From the NCBI GenBank assembly GCA_014529385.2, contig CM043944.1, forward strand, positions 86,083,884-86,147,883: DNA of 64,000 nt. Direction: 5' to 3'. This DNA comes from Adiantum capillus-veneris. Taxonomy: Eukaryota; Streptophyta; Polypodiopsida; Polypodiales; Pteridaceae. This document shows positions 19,283 through 31,863 of this stretch, one piece after another (position 1 is the first letter of the stretch; the number at the start of each line of letters is the position of its first letter). Below the pieces are notes generated by a model. That model did not search any database. It worked only from the letters and a program-made list of their open reading frames with translations, and was not told where the DNA came from. The position numbers were made by a program, and so were the translations under genes.

Positions 19283-20237
19283 GCAACGGGTGGACGGATG
19301 TTGGACGGGTACGCCGCGACGGACGTCAGCACAACGAGAACTCACCTAACAAGTAATGTCAGCTAAGGACGAAGCTCGACCCGCAGGCACGTGGAAGCAA
19401 GCATAAGGTGTCAACCTACACTCAACCGACTCCTAACTAATTCCTACAGAGGTCTCTACCAATTGTCTAAGTCACAGCCTTCAAGAGTGCAAAAGAGGAA
19501 ACTTCCTACAACGCTTGCTAGAGCCGAACACCCATCAAGCATTTTCGAAACACCATAGAACTTGAAGGAGACCCTACTAATACCTATAGGCCACTCTCCT
19601 TAAGGTCTATGACCCAAAATCACGACCCAAAACACCCGGTGCAGAAACACGTAGGATGTCTGGCCAAAATCTGCAGGTCTTCGGTTTCGAAATCTAAAGT
19701 GCCTAATGTGTAGTTCTACTCAATGTGAACGCGTGGATATGCTGCAATGCAAAATCGGATAACGTATGCTCACCCAAACAACCGATGAAGCTCGTAGAAG
19801 AAGCTCCCAAAGCCGGACCGTATGCGCGCAATGTTGGTATCGGCGCGTAGCTCTAGTCGAGGGCAACACGCTGCACTTCTCCGCACTCGATTCCGACCAC
19901 CATAGCACACGTAGCGTCAAGACGAATCTCACTCTCTCTCTCTCTCATACAGAGTACGCTCACTCACAGACTTCAAACTTCCTTCTTTAAAAATGACAAA
20001 AGGTTTTTCATTAAGGTAAAAATGTAGTACATATACCTTACAACTTCTCAAACCCTAAAGTTCCAAAATCAACCATCTATTCAATCTAACTATCAAAACT
20101 GGAATACAATCTAGAAACTTCTGTAAGTCCCAATATTTACAAGGTGAAAAATCAGGTTTTCCTCAATGAATGAATAACTACAAAAATAATAGTCCGCCGA
20201 GTAGTTAGATGCCGTGGGGTGTGTCCAGCTTCTAACA
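19283..20237 (-). mobile_element. LTR-like insertion (solo LTR) in the older gypsy gag
   Basis: The gag codons flanking it (ARQWW / ASLRG) are contiguous once it is set aside, and a 6-bp direct repeat CCCACC flanks it (19277-19282 and 20238-20243). On the minus strand it starts TGTTAGAAGC. The family LTR end CCAACA falls at 19300, leaving 17 bp (19283-19299) of extra sequence before the duplication. It has no coding capacity. A GA run, GACGCTACGTGTG and the block CTCGACCCGCAGGCACGTGG (about 19375-19393) are shared with the LTR at 22461-23379, so it belongs to the element-1 LTR family. Confidence 0.75.
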
Positions 20238-20813
20238 CCCACCATTGCCGGGCGGACTTTTGAAACTGCATAGCTACATGATGTAGCTTGGAGGACTCCA
20301 TGAAACCCTCATCTCCAAAGGCCACATCAAATTGCCGAATAAAGGCCAAAACTTTGTCCGTAGCACCAAAGGTTCCATCATAGGTGAGAAAAGAGATGAT
20401 CTTTCCTCCCTTCTTGAACTTTTTTAGCTTGTAGGACAATTTCCAAGTAGCATAGGATTTGCGATGTCCTCCCCTCTTGTATTTTCTAGGAGAAAAACCG
20501 TTGCTTTCATCAAAAGAGGGGAAATATGATGAAGGTGGAGAAGAGGGTGACCTCTTTCTCGTCTTTTTCTTATTTTAATTCCACCCTTCCATCCAAGAAT
20601 GATGAGGATAAGGAATATATGATGATCTTTTCCTCTTGGGAGGAGTTGGGGATCGTTGAGACCGTCGTCTTCGTGGAGCCCCATCCTCCAAAGAATTTGG
20701 AGATTCATTTCTTTAGATCTATTTAAACCATTTGCAGCCACATCTAGTGGAAGACTATAGATTTTGATTCTCCAAAGTTTATCATGGGCCCCCTTCATGT
20801 GGTGAATTGACAA
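20238..20813 (-). pseudogene. Older gypsy gag N-terminal part
   Basis: The frame through KFKKGGKIISFLTYDGTF...AMQFQKSARQWW is the gypsy gag capsid start. Upstream, an R/S/P-rich stretch (RRRRSQRSPTPPKRKRSS-like, in a shifted frame at about 20560-20700) resembles a basic leader. It is separated from its C-terminal half only by the 19283-20237 insertion. Frameshifts and stops are present. Confidence 0.7.
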
Positions 20814-21021
20814 AAAAATTGCTAGGTGCTACGATTTCAAGAAATGTCATGTAAAAAAAAAAGACCCGGGAGGGCATAGAGTAGCATGGGCCTGGTTTGG
20901 GGAAGGAGCGTTACAGATGATAGAATCTAGGAATGTTGGGCTTGACTGTCAAAATGAGGCATGGAGGAGGCAAAATGGTTCCTCCGTTGGAAGTGTCATG
21001 CATTCAGATAATAAAGTTTAA

Positions 21022-21415
21022 ATGACTCAAAGTGGTAGAAACATCTGCACAAAGCCAGAGCATGCCAACGGAGAGGTAGTTTCTAACTACCTACCTGATT
21101 TAGAGGCATTGCTACAAAGATTGCTAAAATTGGTGTCACATTTAGGGTGGTCAAACCTAACAAACCTGAAGGCCTCTATTCAAGCAAACAAGGACCAACT
21201 ATTGTTATATGAAGGTAAAGAGGGCATGACATAAAGTTTGATGGAGGACATCAATACTCTGGAAGCGTGCATTGTTTGGTTGTGATAGCAAATCCCTATC
21301 CCTAATGAAGAGATCAAAGAGGTGGAAAATGAGCTCAGAGAAATTCACTGCTTGTTACAACGACACATGGTTTTCAAAAATGTCCAAAAGCTCCAAGTTG
21401 AGGTTCAACAGTAAG
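21022..21415 (+). pseudogene. Degenerate coding-like fragment, unrecognised
   Basis: A frame read from 21022 gives helical, charged sequence (YLPDLEALLQRLLKLVSHL, then after stops NEEIKEVENELREIHCLLQ). It looks like a decayed coiled-coil or gag-like segment. I do not recognise the family. The flanks (20814-21021, 21416-21540) show nothing else. Confidence 0.3.
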
Positions 21416-21539
21416 AGGTATTGTGTTTATGGCTTATTGCATTGTGTTTGACTTTTGAAAGTGTTTATTTTGCACATGGTTTGGTAATTTGGCATGTTTC
21501 ACTTCTTGACTAGTTTATTTGCTGACATTTTTAGGGTTT

Positions 21540-22420
21540 TTGGTACTTTCTTGAATGTCTTAGTACTTTCTTTAATTATTTTGATACTTGTTTAACACTA
21601 GGTGTTGTGTTGGTACTTTCCTTGGTACTTTATGGTACTTCTTTATTTCATTTGGTACTCTCTTGAACTATTTTGGTGCTTTTTTGTTACTAAATTTTGA
21701 GTCTTGTAGGGTACTATTGCTTTTGTCTTGGGTGCTATGTTGGCACAATCCATGGTACTTTTGGTGCTTTTTTGTTCATTTGGTATTATTTTGATCTATT
21801 TTGGAAGTGCTTTTGTACTTTCTAGTTACAAGTTTTTTTATCTTATAGGTATTATTGGGTATGTCTTGGGTTCTATGTTGGCACTACCTTTTAATACCTT
21901 TTATACTGCACTAATGCTCCTTTTTTACAAGTATTTGGGTCTTACAGGTTGGCTTAATATGTCTTGGGTACTATATTGGTACTATCTTTGGTACTTTTGG
22001 TGTTTCTTTGCTTCAATTGGTGCTAATTTTAACTATTTTGGAACTTGTTTGGAACCTTTTTGTGACAAAATTTTGGGTCTCATTAGTGTACATTATTGTA
22101 TCAATTTACTGCTTTGGTACTTTCTTGAACTATTTTGGTACTTTCCTATAATATTTTGGTACTTCTTTCTTTCTTGAAATGTTTTGATACTTTATTTAAC
22201 TATTTGGGTACATTTTTAAACACTAAGTGCTATGTTGGTACTTTCCTCGACACTTTTAGGTGCTTCTTTATTTCATTTGGTACTCTCTTGGATATTTTGG
22301 TACTAGTTTGGTACTTTTTTGTTACTAAATTTTGAGTCATATAGCGTACTTTCATTTTGTCTTGGGTGCTATGTTGGCACAATACTTGGTACTTTGGGTG
22401 CTTTTTTGTTCATTTGGGAT
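21540..22420. repeat. GGTACTTT-rich degenerate tandem repeat
   Basis: About 20 copies of TTGGTAC(T)TT and close variants in 880 bp. Longer units repeat: the stretch from the AACACTA(G/A)GTG word to TTTTTGTTCATTTGG at about 21590-21782 recurs at about 22205-22417. The phrase GTCTTGGGTGCTATGTTGGCAC appears at about 21733 and 22361, with a weaker copy near 21866. No coding. The window's left LTR (245-435) has a similar density of GGTAC words, so the array may derive from such an LTR. Confidence 0.7.
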
Positions 22421-22460
22421 TTTGGATTGACCAAAAGATAAACTAGTAGACAAAATTAGG

Positions 22461-23379
<919 letters not shown>

Positions 23380-23393
23380 CTCCCCCCCTCCAC
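23380..23393 (-). other. Element 2 polypurine tract
   Basis: On the minus strand a GTGGAGGGGGGGAG-type tract (plus: CTCCCCCCCTCCAC) abuts the LTR start TGTTCACTG. It resembles the element 1 PPT (GGAGGGGGGGAG shared). Confidence 0.85.
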
Positions 23394-23485
23394 ATCCATG
23401 TTGTCCTTGACATGATTGGTCCATGTGTTTGGTCTTTAGTCCATTCCTTTGCTCAATAGAATCTCGGTGGCTTAATCATCTTCAA

Positions 23486-24700
23486 TTAGGATTCATATCT
23501 AATGTTGTCGATGCTCACCATTGGTCCAAAAATCTTGTTGTCATATGTGAAAAATCTATTGTAGAAAGCCTCTTTAAAAGCTTGTATGTGGAAGGTAGGT
23601 AAAAACATCAATCGTTGGTAGAAGTGATGTAGCACTATTGGCGAGGGTTGAGTGGAGAGGTCGTAAGCCAATTTGAGGAGAGTGTCGCATGTTGACAATA
23701 GACTTGAGTCCGTAGTTTTTGTGTGTCACGAACACCTTGATGTAGGCTAGCAGAGTTTTTCAGATCTTCTTGAGCATCACGCATGTCAAATCAAGAGAGC
23801 CAATACAGAGCTTAATGGCGCCCGTTAGGGTTATGACCATATAAGTCCCACTTATTCTCTCTCCTCCTTTGGGTTGTGGAAGCTTAGGGTAATTAAGCCA
23901 GGTTAGATGCTTCTCCAAAAGCCTTGAGCGGTCTTTCCAGGTTCTCATCCTCAGTACTGGGCAGAAAGAGACATAATCTCTGACAGCTTTTGGAGCCTCG
24001 ACCAGGCATACTAGGTATTTCGGGTACTTTGTGAGCCAGTCTTTTCTCCACTTTGCTTGTGAGTCTACTATTCTCTTAGAGACTGCTTGATCTTTAATGT
24101 CTCCCTCAAATAGTGGCATCATCTCCTCTACTTGAATCATTTTCTCTATAGTGAGCACTTCATATTTAAGCAAAGGGTAAGGGAGAGATGCTGCATCCGC
24201 ATGGCTGCATCCACTCTTCTCTAATTACATTCGTATCTAGCCTTAGCACTCCCACAGAGTGTAGCATTATCTGCTCCCATTCTATCACTACTCTAACACC
24301 TCCTTCAGTGGATTTCTCTATCAAACTTTGGAGACGGGCCTCGTCCTTTGTTGTCAGCTCCTGCCCTTCCTCTTGAATTTGTGGAGGTATCTCCATCAAT
24401 ATAGGTTCCTCCAAGCTGTCCAAAATACCCATAGGCTCTTGTTGGGCATTGACTCTTGAGTCACTTAGACCCGGATATGTATCTTGACCTCTGGCTCTCT
24501 CCACCTCTTGAGGCTTAATTTTGCCAATTGTTGTTGTGTCAGCTGGTCTCTTTTGGTGGCTTCCTTTGCATTGTTAACTAGAAGCTCTTGCAGCGTTTTT
24601 AATTGATGGTTCAGTTGGTTATTCTCCTCTTGGAGCTCTTGCTGCTCTCTCTTGAGTCTTTCTTCAGCTACAAGGAGCCTTCTGTTATGTGAACTCTTTG
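23486..24700 (-). pseudogene. Element 2 ORF-X, C-terminal conserved domain and coiled coil
   Basis: Minus strand, in several frames. Coiled-coil heptads (EERLKREQQELQEEN-like, about 24560-24690) are followed by the C-terminal domain: LLKYEVLTIE, RIVDSQAKWRKDWL, FCPVLR, TWLNYPKLPQP, GERISGTYMVITL, then RLMFLPTFHIQAFKEAFY and KIFGPM. This matches element 1 ORF-X motif for motif at roughly half identity by eye. A frameshift lies near 24190 and another between 23760 and 23698. It ends about 90 nt before the PPT, the same position as in element 1. Conservation of hydrophobic and aromatic positions over such divergence argues that the ORF was under selection while the elements were active. Confidence 0.75.
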
Positions 24701-26743
24701 TCTTTGCTCTAATTTTAGCTCTTTCTGAAGTGTTGTGATCTAAGCTTCCAAGGCCTGTATGGTCTGGTTGTGTTCTCCTACACTTGCTCTTGCAGCCCTT
24801 GGGGCCCCTCTTAGCCTTCGTATGGTTAACTCTTGGAGATTTAATTTGTCTTAAGCTCTATTATCTCATCCCGAGCTAACTGCATCTCGTCTTTGCTTTT
24901 TTCTTTCTCCTCTTGCAAATTGGCAATACCTCAGCCATCTGGAGGGTGAGGGTATCCCTCTCTGCTTTGCCTTATTTCAGGATCTTGCTTTATGGTTCTT
25001 GCTCTCTCTCTCTCTGCACTTTTTGCTCTCTAAATTGCTCTTTGCAGTTCCTTGGTGAGGTTGTCAGGCTCTCCTATTAGATTTTCCTCTCTCGTCCTGA
25101 GCATGTTTCTTTCCTCAACCACAGTGATAGATCTGGTTCTGATTCTATCCAAAATTTGGCGGGCAGCTCTCACGTCTTCTTCATTTGTTGCTACCACACT
25201 CTGAGGTATTGGCCTAGGTAGTGGTCCAGCAAGGGAGACATGGTGGTCCATACTTAGTAGCATTCCTACTAGAGGAGGGCACCACGGTCTTTCTAGAGGC
25301 CTCCATCTTGGCACTGGTGGGATTTGTACCAAATTTGGTACACCAAGCGGTGATAACTACAATCTTGGTGTCCTTCTTTGAGTACCTAGGTCTACTGGCT
25401 TCTCCTCAACTTTTTCTTCTTGCTTTGCAGCCCATGGCGGAGTTGAGGTGCCATACACAGCCTAAGAAGCATTCATTGTCGTATATCCCGCTTTGAGGAG
25501 ATCATCATAGGTGCATCTTTTGTTCTTTTCCTTTTCCTCTGACGTTGGCTTAGCCTCTGATTTCTTCTTTGGAAAGTCCTTTTGTTGGGATGCTGGGAGT
25601 TTTGGGTTTGGAGGTTGTTGGGTGTACCCTAGGGGGGATGCGGGTGGTGTTGTACTACCTCCCTCCTCTTTAGACTCTTTTCCCTCTTCTCCCTGTGCTT
25701 CAGGCTGCTCTTGCAACTTCCTCTTAATATCTTGAACTTCCTCAGCATTGAAGGGCTCTAGATTTTTTTGTTCTATCACCCTCTTGGACTCTTCATATGC
25801 CATAATGTAGTGATCAAATTGATCCTCTAATGGTCGAGAGGAATTGCCACCCATTTTCTTTGGGTCTCATACCCAATACTCCTCAAAATCTCCCTTGAAG
25901 CTCGTTCTACCTTGAATTGCTTGATCAATCTCTCGATCCGATCCACCTTTTGGCTGGTGGTCTCTTTTGGCTTCTCCTCCCTTGTCATTTACCGCCTTTC
26001 CTTCTTTCTTTGGTGGCTCTTCAGATTTTTCTTCTAGCATTGTCTCTAGCTTTCTCCAGAGCCTTTTCAAGAGAGGTGGTGCCATTGATGGTTCATCTTC
26101 TGCATCCTCTTTTAGCCTTAGCCATTCATTCTAAGTTGGTGGTCTGGCCACTTTCCTCTTTCTCTAATAGATTCATATGCAATTTTAGTTAAGATTTTTG
26201 CTCCACCAATGTATTTGGACTTATCAGTTCCCAAACCCACTACCTATTCATGTATATACAGGGCATAATTCACATCTTTTGGTACACTGCTTCTCAGTGC
26301 CCAAGTGAATGTGGTGGAAATGGCATGAGGTGGAGTAGTGTAATTTTATGGCCACTTGTTGCAAATATGGAAAAATTGGTTGTATAATTTGCAGATTTTG
26401 ATAGCTCCACCATGTCTTCAAAAATTGGGTTGGTTTTCTTCTGAGAGTACACCTCCACTACGTCTCTTCTTTCTCTAACCTAGCTGCCATCATTGTGTAA
26501 CCCCAATGCATCTACAATAATTTGAGGTGTAATGGTCACTTCTTTACTTTCTCCCTGAAGTGTGGTAATGACTGCTTTGCCATCTTTCTTGATTGTGGTA
26601 GTTAGCTTATAGACTCTTTGGAAATCAACTCCTACCAGAATTGATGTAAAACATCCATGTAAATCCACTCTTTCTAGGTGATTGATGATGCCTTCTTTGC
26701 TTGCATATTCAACGAGCTCCCTTGGAATAATTGGCACATCCAC
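24701..26743 (-). pseudogene. Element 2 ORF-X, N-terminal part
   Basis: Begins near 26743 (MDVPIIPRELVEYASKEGII). A domain of about 85 residues contains FQRVYKL...VTITPQIIVDALGL, reminiscent of the 'putative plant transposon protein' N-terminal domain found in ORFs of plant gypsy elements (from memory, not searched). Low-complexity K/E/P-rich segments (26085-25462) and coiled-coil stretches (25332-24750) follow. At least five frame breaks are present. The corresponding N-terminal domain is not visible in element 1, whose ORF-X begins in the coiled coil, so element 1 may be truncated there or have diverged. Confidence 0.55.
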
Positions 26744-27092
26744 AGTATTGCCTTGTGGATCTCAAAAGGTCCCTTGCTATAGCTTTGTGCCCTCTGCTTC
26801 TAGAGTTGTTTCATCCATCCATTCTTTGGTCGGTTTCAATGTTTCATTGGGAATTGTGAATGGCTATGCCGCTGCAATAATGTCTTTCAAGGCAAGCCTT
26901 TTCTTATTTATTGGTGATTTATCGGCTTCCATTGATCTTGCGCGCACTCCAAGTCCAAAAATTAGCGTCTTTTACTAAATCTAGCAATTGATCAGCTTCT
27001 AGCCATCCAAATGATTTCAAAAAGCTAATTAGGGCCTAAGGATGCTATGCAAGTTGACAAAAGTGCATTTTGATGCTCATTTTATGTTGTGA
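26744..27092 (-). other. Linker between ORF-X and palindrome array
   Basis: AT-rich, with short decayed minus-strand coding-like pieces near 26750-27000 continuing the ORF-X region. No recognisable domain. Confidence 0.3.
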
Positions 27093-28035
27093 GACATCAT
27101 ACGTGTATGATGTCAATGTGCTTTGAATGACGTGAGCATTGACATATGCATAGCCCATAGCATGTACATCACACATATATGCTTGGAATGAGATTCCAAC
27201 ATGTAATGAGCATGATTTTGGCTTATAAGCTCTTTTCAAATTTTGAAAAATTAAAATGGCTAGAATTGGGGTAGATGGGGTCCAAATGGCTTGAAGCTTG
27301 GTGCATGGACTCATGAGCATATGGTAATGGCATTGCATAGGTCAAAACCACCTCAGATTGCCAATTTTGACATTTGGACATCATATGTGTATGATGTCTT
27401 TTGTGCCCAAATGACTTGAAACCCATATGGTAGGATGTCCATAGCATATGTTGGTGTCTATAGCATCAGAATTGAAATTGAGCTTAAAAATGGATTTCAA
27501 AGGCCAAGAATGGGATTTGTACGCTTAGATTTCCATCATATGGGTGAAAATAGGTCAAATGATATCCAAATATGATGAAAATTTGCTGGCAAGCTCATAA
27601 AGATGTGATAAAAGTGTTGGGGTTGTCAAAGATATTGCAGCATGTCAAATTAAGGAGTCTAGACATCATATGTGTATGATGTCTAGGTTGGCTTTTTTGG
27701 CTCAGATTTAATGTATAGCTTGTTCATTATGTCTATACGTATGATGTCTATACTTGAAAATTTGAAATGTGAGCATGGGGATAAGATGTATATGCTATGT
27801 GCATTCCTTGTGCCCAGTTTCCCTGAGTTTGGAGGATTATTTCTATGGATAAGAACATATTTTTCTTGAGGACTAAAACTTAGAACCTTTTGACCAAAGG
27901 GTGGCTTTATGTGGTCCAATTTGTATGAAGCTACGGTATGTGAGCTATAATAAACATGATGAACGAGGTTGATGTGGACAATTTACCACTTGCATGTGTA
28001 AAAAGGCCCACCAGACATCATACACATATGATGTT
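27093..28035. repeat. Palindrome array B (period about 284 bp)
   Basis: A 22-bp dyad with arms GACATCATA and TATGATGTC around a TG-rich centre occurs at 27093-27114, 27377-27398, 27662-27683 and 28014-28035 (the last with a changed right end); a partial copy is at 27735-27749. The first three starts are 284 and 285 bp apart. The sequence between dyads is only weakly similar, so the palindrome is the best-conserved part of each monomer. It lies between gag-like and ORF-X sequence, where pol would be expected. Confidence 0.75.
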
Positions 28036-28336
28036 TGGGATGCAAAATTTTGGTTTCAGTGCATGGGAAAGACTTGTGCTAGTGCCCTAAGCCCCTTTAG
28101 CTCTGGTTCAACTTTAAAATTAATTAGTTTAGCTTAGAAACTCCATGTTTGGTACCTTGGACTCTGAAGTCAATTTCCACTCTTGGAGATGACTTTTTGT
28201 GATGATTTTACTTGAGCTTGATCATCTAAGCTTGTAGATGTTGTGAGCACCTTTCCATGCCGTCGGTGTCGCTTTTTGCCTTATGGGTGTTCTTTATGAT
28301 GATTTGTCGCTCTGAAAGTGTCTTTTGGTTGGGTGA
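28036..28336. other. No gene seen
   Basis: AT-rich sequence between array B and gag-like remnants. I see no ORF or repeat of note. Confidence 0.4.
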
Positions 28337-31300
28337 TCATTGGCAACAACTTCTCTTGATGTTTGACCACATGTCTTGTTTGTCAACAAAGGTATGTCGA
28401 TGTTGCTCATGAAGTTTGATTTCAATTGGACGCTGCATCTGGCCGTGAGGGCCAAATGACACTTTTTTTACCTTTTCTGGCAAAGGCCTTACTTGCTCTA
28501 GAATTTTCAAGGTTTCTGGTTGTATTAGAGCTTGAGCAATCTCTATGAGCTTCTTGTATATCTCCATTAATTTGGTCTCGTACTAGCAATCTTTGATCCA
28601 AAGTTTGGATGTTCTTCACCCTTGCCTCGTAGGCTTGCAACATAGCATCTAAATGCTCATTTACTTTTTTCTACTAAGACTGAACCACCTGACATAGTCT
28701 TGGATGCTTCAAATCCCTTTGAGTTTTCTTTGCTCTTTTGTTCATGTCGAATGTTCCTTTGTTTGAGTTAATTCCTTTTCCATGATTATATTTTCCCTTA
28801 GCCTCTTTGCTTTCATTTTGTCTTGTTTAGCTTTCCATGATTTTTGTTGAGTTCTAACTGAGCTATTTTCAAATTCAGTTTGTTCTGGAAGGTTCAATTC
28901 ATCCGCCCCACTGGTTGATTCTTGACTGCTTCCTGAGCTTGGGCTCTAGTCACCACTTTGACTGGAACTATCGGCTCTGACTTGGATCTGCTTGAGCACA
29001 GTAAAATTCCAATGACGTTGAGAGTTGCTTTCCCCAAGTTGTTAGGATTCTTAGCATAGTGATGAAGTAAGTGACCTTTCCCACACCCTCACAGAATCCA
29101 AAAATCTTCATTAGTTGACCCTTGTGTGGACAACCTCATGCCCAATGGTTACATCCACATTCAAAGCATGGTCCTTTCGGTTGGGCAGATGGTGATGCTC
29201 TCACTACCTATCCTATCCTAGGTAGATATCCTCTAGGCTTATAGTTCTACTTTTCTATGAGCATAAATATATTTTCATCCATCGGAATTATTTTTTAGCA
29301 TTTTGAGCCACATAAGAAGGTCCAGTAGCTTTGTCAGTGCTAGCCCTAAATGGACTATCCTTGTCGGTAGCATAAGATGCACCATCAGTTTCTGTCACAT
29401 GGGTTTCTGCAAGTTCCTCATAGTAAATAGTGGGTAGCATCATTGGTTGACTTATAAGTGACTCGGTCAACTGTGTGTCCGCACGATGGCCCTATTTTCA
29501 TGAGATAAAGGTGGTTGTTTCCCCAAAATGGGTTGCGGTTTGTCTCCACCTTGCACTGCATTATTGGGTCCAATCTGGTACCTCATAGGTGGTGGCAATT
29601 GTTGCACCACTGGAGTTCCATATGGCCTTTCCCTCACATAATTTTGGTTATAAAATCACTCATTAGTATCATGATTGGTGTATTTTTTCTCAATGGCACA
29701 CCATTTCAACACCCTGGGAGCATTGACTACTTGTGGTTGATACAGTCTCATATTGGGGTTTTGTCGATATGTTTGATTCATTCTACAAATCACTTCTTCG
29801 ACTACTTGATACACATTTGGTGTGATTGAAGTAGGAACACTACATTTTGTAGTCGGCTTGCCGGATGTAGAAGAGGAACTCTTGGTATTTGTGTCTAGGT
29901 CCTCTATTACCTCTCCGTACATCTTGCAATTGTCAATTAGATACAACCCTTCCTTAGTGACTTGTTCAAATGTTGTGCATACTTTTAGGTGTAATTATTT
30001 TTTGAGAGTTTTTTTTCTTAGGCCCTCTACAAAGAGAATTCATAAGCGATCATCTTGTGGTAACTCTCGCACTAGACATCTTTCAATGTATTGTTTGAAG
30101 CAAAGCAAAGCCTCTTTCACCTTTTCATTCTCTTTTTGTTTGGGAAACCGTGTTGTTCTTGATTCCCCTCTAAGAGAATTCCTCGGCAAACTCTCGCAAG
30201 AGTTGCTCAATGTTTAGGGAATCTCTATTGTTTAGTGGCTAGAACCAAGTGAACTTTGTCCCTTCCAATGTCAACCCAAAGCCTTCATACTGTGTATGGA
30301 AATCCTTGATTTGTTTTGCTCTTTAGACTTGCTTAAAAATGAAAACATGTGCGTATGGATCCCTAGACCCACTGAACTTATTGAGCACACACTTCGCCAC
30401 TTGAGAAGGTCGCATTCTTTGAGTTTCTTCTACCATTCTCATTATTCTAGGCTCTCCTACCATCACATCTCCCGTTTCATGCCCACTAATAGGTGGTCTT
30501 GAGGGAGTTTGGTCAGCTACCCTATCCTCTAGTCTTGCGTCTCTACCCTCAGCTCTAGAATCAGGCACTCTGGTGCTAAAAATCGTGTCTACAATATCAC
30601 CGCCTCATGTGTGGACATAGGAACCCTTGAACTCAAAGATCCCATCGGTCGTGGCTCAGAAAAATTTGGTCGACTAAAAGAATCTTCTACTTGGGTTCTA
30701 GGTGGACTTACTCTCATAGTCTCTGACCTTGTACTTTCATAGACAGTAAGTATGTGCATGCTAGGGGGACATAGTACTCATGGAGTGGCCCCCCAAAGTA
30801 CGTATATCCCTCAAGATCATTGCGTCTCACTGCGTAATATCTCCAATCATACTTGTCCATCATGATTATCTGTGTGTCTCTCTCCACTTCATACATGAAT
30901 ACATATAATCATTTCTGCTCCGTTAACTCCCTCGCATTGGGTTCTCACACCTATAATAGAGAATTTTCTCTCCGTTATCATACTTGTATAAACCCACAAG
31001 TGTATTGTGTGTGTTGACACGAGTAGCCACATTTACTCGTCTAAGCTTGGAATTAGGAATTTCTAGCTTTGGCAGCTTCTCCTCTCAGGCTCGACATCAA
31101 CTTTTTCTTTTGTGTATGTTAACTCCACTTGTCTACAATAAATGGATTATGCACAACTAAATACATGTTTCCTTCCTCATCAAGGTATTGATCACCATTG
31201 TAATCCATAGGCACTATGATCTTAAGCTCTCTAGGTCTCACTTCTATTTTCACCCAATAACAATCCATACCGTCTCTATAGATTTTGGCACCCTTTTCAT

Positions 31301-31510
31301 TTTCAAATTCATATTCTATGTGCAAAAGTTTCATGGTGTGTGTGAAATGTAATGGTCCCGCTCCCATTTTGGTTTCCTCTTTGAAACTCAGACTTTTGGA
31401 TCCCCTCGGCCATATAGGTATAAGATCTCTCCGATAAAGTATCGAAAAGGCCTTCCTTCAAAATTGGCTCTAAGGTCGATAAAGTTACTTGGTTCACACT
31501 TCACTCTGTA
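28337..31510 (-). pseudogene. Element 2-type gag, heavily decayed
   Basis: Minus strand, N to C. An N-terminal domain (31367-31119: HIEYEFENEKGAKIYRDGM, then LVVHNPFIVDKW) is followed by a second conserved piece (30896-30714: DWRYYAVRRNDLEGYTYFGG). The capsid region (30568-30000: KFSGSRDPYAHVFIFKQV, then WFQP, IEQLLREF, LCFKQYIERC) and a zinc-knuckle-like CFECGCNHWA.GC (near 29150, spacing CX2CX3HX4C) come next, then a K/E-rich tail (28643-28337). A second copy of the same gag occurs at 42900-45130 plus 34557-36207. More than ten frame breaks. No protease, RT or integrase follows it. Confidence 0.7.
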
Positions 31511-31683
31511 GAAATGTGACTTGACTGGTCTCTAGCATTAGGGTTTCTATTTTGATTAAAAAATTTATATTGCAAATACATCAAGAAAGTTAAACTTACA
31601 AAACCTTGACCTGTTACCTTTTATGATGCATCCAGTCCTCCAATAAATAGCAAATGGTGCCACAACCTGTACAAAAATTACTT

Positions 31684-31707
31684 AGTGGCTATAACTTTAT
31701 AGCCACT
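31684..31707 (-). other. Perfect 10-bp hairpin in the gag leader
   Basis: AGTGGCTATA and TATAGCCACT are exact reverse complements with a 4-nt loop. The same place before the other gag copy (about 45322-45345) has a decayed version (GGTGGCTAT...ACGGCCGC). The position upstream of gag fits a packaging or dimerisation hairpin, by analogy only. Confidence 0.5.
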
Positions 31708-31863
31708 CGGTTAGTCAAAATCTTCTTGAATCAAAATTTTATTGCACTTTTGCTTGTAATATGCACAATTGAAGTCCAAATTGACTTTTGAGATGACCCT
31801 ATGCTCCTAAGGACTAGTGCTAGCCTTGGTATCTTTCTGAGTTCACTCTGTGTGATAGGGGGT

